From NCBI GenBank assembly GCA_029983555.1, contig JASBZH010000010.1, forward strand, positions 1 to 27,966: DNA of 27,966 bases. The letters run 5' to 3'. Source of the stretch: Peptoniphilus sp. (GTDB lineage: Bacteria; Bacillota; Clostridia; Tissierellales; Peptoniphilaceae). The notes beneath the pieces are model-generated. The model did no database searches. It was given only the letters and a program-made list of their open reading frames with translations, and was not told the origin of the DNA. Numbering within the stretch: position 1 is the first letter of the stretch; every line of letters starts with the position of its first letter. Made by a program: the position numbers and the translations under genes. Below are positions 24,565 through 27,966 of this stretch, one piece after another.

Positions 24565-25475
24565 TTTCTTGCACCTATTTTAGTAAAAACATATTCCTCT
24601 AGAGATTCTTTTTCCCTTCTCATTTCTCTAATGTTGATTTGATTTTGGGATAGGAGTGTCGACAAAAAATCGACATCGTAAAAATTTGCAAGAGATATAT
24701 AATCTTTATCCATTTTAATGGATACATCGGGATATTTATTTTTCAATATATCAAGAGCACTTTTGTTGTCGCTAGTTTCTATATAAAGATAGTCCTTTCT
24801 CTTGTTCAAAAGCTCGTCCTTGGAAATTTCTTCTATAATATTTCCACTATCTATAATGATAAAGTCTGTTGCAGTGTTTTCCAATTCACCCAGAATATGA
24901 CTAGAAATCAAAAGAGTTTTTCCATTTTCCTTATTTAACTTTTCGATTAGAACTCTAAGGTCCTTAATTCCCTCTGGATCTAAGCCATTTATCGGCTCAT
25001 CCCAAATAAGAAAATCTGGATCTCCAACAAGTGACATAGCTATTCCAAGTCTTTGCTTCATCCCTAAAGAAAAATTGTGAGACTTTTTATCTCCTACATC
25101 GCTAAGACCAACGAGCTCTAGTAGTTCTTCGATATTTTTATCATCATCTATGCCAAGCGCAATCTGCTGAGCCTTCAAATTTTCTTTTGCACTCATAAAA
25201 GGATATAGAGATGGCCCCTCAACCAAAGCTCCAATATTTCTTCTTGAATTTTGAATATCTTTTTTATTAGAATTTCCAAATAGCGACAAGTTGCCACTTG
25301 TGGGAAAAGCAAGACCAGTAATCATTCTTATAAATGTAGTTTTTCCCGCGCCATTTTTGCCGATAAAACCATAAACTTTTCCCCTGTGTAGTTTTAAATT
25401 GATATTATTTAAAGCAGTGCTATTCTTATACTTTTTAGTTAAATTGTTTGTTTCCAATAATACTTCTTCTGTCAT
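24561..25475 (-). CDS. ABC transporter ATP-binding protein, BcrA type
   Basis: A 304-residue ATPase of the bacitracin/lantibiotic export subfamily. Walker A is GKNGAGKTT (39-47), the signature is FSLGMKQRLGIA (from 135), Walker B is DFLIWDEP (154-161) with catalytic Glu160, and the switch His is in ISSHILGELE (His193). The SLGMKQR form of the signature and the long C-terminal tail of about 90 residues are typical of BcrA-like proteins. An AAAGGAGG lies upstream at a somewhat long distance, with AAAGG nearer. It leads an operon with two permeases, one of them broken. Confidence 0.92.
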   Translation of the reverse strand: MTEEVLLETNNLTKKYKNSTALNNINLKLHRGKVYGFIGKNGAGKTTFIRMITGLAFPTSGNLSLFGNSNKKDIQNSRRNIGALVEGPSLYPFMSAKENLKAQQIALGIDDDKNIEELLELVGLSDVGDKKSHNFSLGMKQRLGIAMSLVGDPDFLIWDEPINGLDPEGIKDLRVLIEKLNKENGKTLLISSHILGELENTATDFIIIDSGNIIEEISKDELLNKRKDYLYIETSDNKSALDILKNKYPDVSIKMDKDYISLANFYDVDFLSTLLSQNQINIREMRREKESLEEYVFTKIGARK

Positions 25476-25517
25476 TACCTTTAAAACCTCCTTTACTATC
25501 TCTAATCAAATCTAATC

Positions 25518-25771
25518 CTACATTATTTTAATTCGTATTAAGCCTAAAATTAAAAGTCGCAATAAGTACTTTCTTCTAAAAAAAGTGTATCCATAACCTT
25601 TAACAAGAAAATAGATTATAGAAATCGCAGTAAAATATCCAAAAGCTATAAATGATTCGCACAAAAAAGTCCCTGTCTAAAAAATATTTCCAATGTGACT
25701 TAGTAGCATTATGACAATATAATTAATCGCATCTCTTATTAAGAACTACTCTTATTCATGATTTCTACCAT
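25518..25771 (-). pseudogene. Remnant of a TraX-like membrane protein gene
   Basis: The minus strand here encodes an N-terminal fragment with clear membrane-protein character but several lesions. A start (ATG at 25771 or 25759, with AAGG before it) reads MNKSSS, then shifts frame near 25744-25750 into RDAINYIVIMLLSHIGNIF. It hits TAG at 25677-25679 and resumes as TGTFLCESFIAFGYFTA, then YFLVKGYGYT and RRKYLLRLLILGLI, before ending at 25518. The HIGNIF, GYFTA, KGYGYT and KYLLRLLI blocks match what I remember of Firmicutes TraX-family proteins. The rest of the gene, well over half, is missing. It lies directly upstream of the ABC operon and has no function now. Confidence 0.65.
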
Positions 25772-25830
25772 GCAAACCTTAGGTGTCTTTATTAAATTAT
25801 TAAAATATTATATTTAATGCTTACATATTA

Positions 25831-26094
25831 TTATAAAGATAAAGCATGTCCAATGAGCATGGCTATTGGCAAAATCAATATAAGTAATAAGTTCATTACA
25901 ATAAATAATTTGTCTTTTTCCCTTATACTAAAAATTATTCCAATTAGACCTATCAAAGGACAAATAAACAAAGAAGTAAGTCCCGTCGGTTTTAGATTTG
26001 TAAAATTATTAAATAAATCTACCGGCAACAAATAAGATATAACAAATATAGCAAGCCCCAGTAGAAAAAATCCCATTCCTATCTTTCTGTTCAT
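25831..26094 (-). CDS. Small three-helix membrane protein of unknown function
   Basis: An 87-residue protein made almost entirely of three hydrophobic helices (about residues 5-22, 36-56 and 63-84), joined by short loops with a PTGLTS segment before helix 2 and SIREKDK before helix 3. The start was set at 26094, eight codons inside a longer reading, because AGGAGG lies just upstream of that ATG. It sits between the partial FtsX permease and the TraX remnant. Its size and company beside peptide-type ABC transporters would suit an immunity or accessory role, but this is only context. I do not recognise the family. Confidence 0.7.
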   Translation of the reverse strand: MNRKIGMGFFLLGLAIFVISYLLPVDLFNNFTNLKPTGLTSLFICPLIGLIGIIFSIREKDKLFIVMNLLLILILPIAMLIGHALSL

Positions 26095-26381
26095 TTTTCC
26101 TCCTAACTTTTTAATCAAATATTTTTTATCTAAATTTTTTTATAAATACCGTCTAAGTTGCAATTAAAAATTGTCTTATTAAAATAATTTTATATCCTTT
26201 AAAATTAAATTTCAGCTAACTTTTGTGAATAAAAAAGCACTAGGACTTAAAATCCTAATGCTAATCTTTAATTTATTTTATTAATAAAACTATTGTAACT
26301 TATACCTTTAAATCTGATAAATTACGAATAAAAAATTTCAAAATTCTGACAGATTTACACAGGAGTGCGCATGTAAATTAT
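26095..26381. other. Intergenic region holding one terminator
   Basis: About 290 bases between the small membrane protein start and the FtsX permease stop. Apart from the ribosome binding site at 26099-26104 and the hairpin at 26230-26262, I see nothing coding. Confidence 0.5.
26230..26262 (-). terminator. Terminator downstream of the FtsX-family permease
   Basis: A 10-bp stem (AGCACTAGGA 26236-26245 with TCCTAATGCT 26253-26262, one minus-strand G-U pair) followed on the minus strand by a T run. It lies about 120 bases past the permease stop. Confidence 0.75.
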
Positions 26382-27966
26382 TTATCTTAAATTACTATTC
26401 AAATCCAACTTTAAAATTTTTTTAACATTAAGCCAATAAATAATCATCATAATTATTATTGATAATAAGATTAAAAGTATATTGCTAAAATATTGGAAAT
26501 TATATTCTTTCTGTGCTATATTCGTAATAAAAAACTTTGATATTTTATTTCCGACTATAACAGCCAATATTATATTTATTACTCCTAATAATATACCTTC
26601 TAAAATATAGGTTTTATAAATGTCCGTGTCGTTAGCTCCTAAACTCTTAAGAATAAGAATCTCCTTCTTTTTAGAAAGAATGTGAACTTGGATTCCGTTA
26701 ATTAAAAATAACATAGATGAAAAAATAACTAAGATTCCGGAATATATAAATATTTCAAAATATTTACTCAGAAAATCATTTATATATTCATCCATTTCTC
26801 CTGTATTCATTACATGTAAACTTGGGATTTTTTCTAAAAGTTTATATAAATATGTGCTATTGGCAGTAACTCTATACACTATTTTCCTATCGCCTATAGA
26901 TGACTTTATATTACTGTTAATATATCCGAATACAGACTTATTTTTACAGAATGTACTTCGTAATTTACATCACTTCCATTTAGATTTAATTTAATAATGT
27001 CACCCTTTTTAAATTTATAAAGTAAACTTAGAAAATCTGTATTAATTATTATCAAGTTCTGATTTTCTTTATCTACAGGAAATAACGTTTTATCATTTGA
27101 CCAGACAATCTCTAAATCTTTAACATATTTATAATAATCAGCTCTTAATTCATTGCTAGTCGGAAATCTATTCATTATCATTCTATTTATATCTTTGCCA
27201 TTAACTTTTTTAATTTGGGACTTATTAATAATATTCTTCTCAAGTATATTTATGCCGAATTTTTCTAATAATTTTTCTGTTAAATCTTCATCATTTTCAT
27301 TAATTTCTATTGTATATATATCTTTATTTGATATAGGCTTTTCATTGAATTTATTTAATTTCAAATTACCCCAAGAATTTAAGAAAAATAAAATAAATAC
27401 CATGGATAATATATATGCCATTGAAGAAATAGCCAAATTTTTTCTATAAATATTAAATGTTTTGAATGTTATATAATACTTTTTTTTAAAAAGTCTTCTA
27501 ATTTGAGATAATAACAGATACATCAATTTTATAATTGTATAAATTAAAAACAACATTAACATAATTCTTAGTGTTATAAATATTCCATTTATAGAATTTA
27601 ATAATATACAAGACAATATATTGAAAGGGATTAATATAAAAGCTAAACTTCTAAACATATAAGCTCTATTTTTAATTGATAAATGTTCTTTTCTAAAAAC
27701 TGTAATTAATGGTACATTTGAAATTATATCCATTGGTATTAATGAAGAAATAACAATACCAACTACGATAGGAATAACAAGTCCAATTATTTTAATAACA
27801 AAATAAGAACTTCCTATATTGCTTTTTCCAAATAAAAAATTACTAATATTATTGTAGCAATAAATGCTAATTGGTAAAGATACAGCGATAGAGATTATAG
27901 CAATACTAATTGCTTCAACAAAAGCTAATAAGACTATCTGTTTTTTTCTAAGTCCTAAAACTTTAA
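26382..27966 (-). pseudogene. FtsX-family ABC permease, frameshifted and cut by the window edge
   Basis: A partial MacB/FtsX-like permease. The frame is open to the right edge, where KVLGLRKKQIVLLAFVEA is the end of a first FtsX domain, followed by several helices and an extracellular segment. That frame stops at 26906. Reading continues in another frame as KSVFGYINSNIK, then RVTANSTYLYKLLEKIP, and through a second FtsX domain with KKKEILILKSLGANDTDIYK to 26382. The shift maps to an A5 run (26941-26945); one extra A would restore a continuous protein (HSVKNKSVFGYIN). The ATPase partner and the 5' end lie outside the window. It is either a decayed gene or a homopolymer sequencing error. Confidence 0.8.

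Noticed and set aside
1..27966. CRISPR arrays, insertion sequences, attachment sites or replication origins
   Set aside because: No spaced direct repeats, transposase-like frames, tRNA genes with duplicated ends or DnaA-box clusters were seen on either strand.

Overview
The window looks like chromosome from a low-GC Gram-positive anaerobe (Firmicutes). It is very AT-rich, has strong AGGAGG-type ribosome binding sites, TTG and GTG starts beside ATG, and U-tailed hairpin terminators after most transcription units. The gene set (glutaminase with a Na+/glutamine-type symporter, DegV, AmmeMemoRadiSam proteins, heterodimeric ABC exporters) would suit an anaerobic coccus of the Tissierellia/Peptoniphilaceae kind, but that placement is inference. 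No rRNA, tRNA, CRISPR array, phage or transposase was seen.

Layout. 1-2630 (minus): glutaminase and amino-acid:Na+ symporter operon. 2843-6800: MATE exporter (+), DegV lipid-binding protein (-), tadA (+) overlapping tail to tail with a PAP2 phosphatase (-), and a small acidic protein (-) whose promoter carries a dyad. 6975-10554 (+): a two-gene heterodimeric ABC exporter with one degenerate and one canonical ATP site. 10631-13279 (minus): an AmmeMemoRadiSam operon made of an orphan NuoE-like [2Fe-2S] protein, a Memo-AMMECR1 fusion and the radical SAM enzyme. 13387-15096 (minus): catalase. 15274-18655 (minus): a BmrR-like MerR regulator followed by an M20 amidohydrolase and YjiH membrane protein operon. 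18759-20170 (minus): glutathionyl-hydroquinone-reductase-like protein and a Trbp111-like tRNA-binding protein. 20361-22106 (+): pyruvate oxidase. 22166-22732 (minus): TMEM175-type potassium channel. 23111-27966 (minus): an accessory stretch with a BcrA-type ABC transporter, a TraX-like gene remnant, a small membrane protein and a partial FtsX-family permease.

How the parts may work together. Pyruvate oxidase makes H2O2 and acetyl phosphate, catalase removes H2O2, and the quinone reductase fits the same oxygen-exposure theme. The MerR-family gene sits just upstream of a promoter with perfect -35 and -10 boxes, a 20-bp spacer and a perfect 6-3-6 dyad inside the spacer, the classic MerR-activated layout, so it probably controls the M20/YjiH operon. 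The Amr operon has no settled function; the co-directional [2Fe-2S] protein is a candidate electron carrier for its radical SAM enzyme.

The last 5 kb carries three broken genes: an ABC-2 permease with an in-frame stop, a truncated TraX-like gene with internal lesions, and an FtsX permease with a frameshift at an A5 run. This looks like a decaying accessory region, though base-calling errors could explain the stop and the frameshift.
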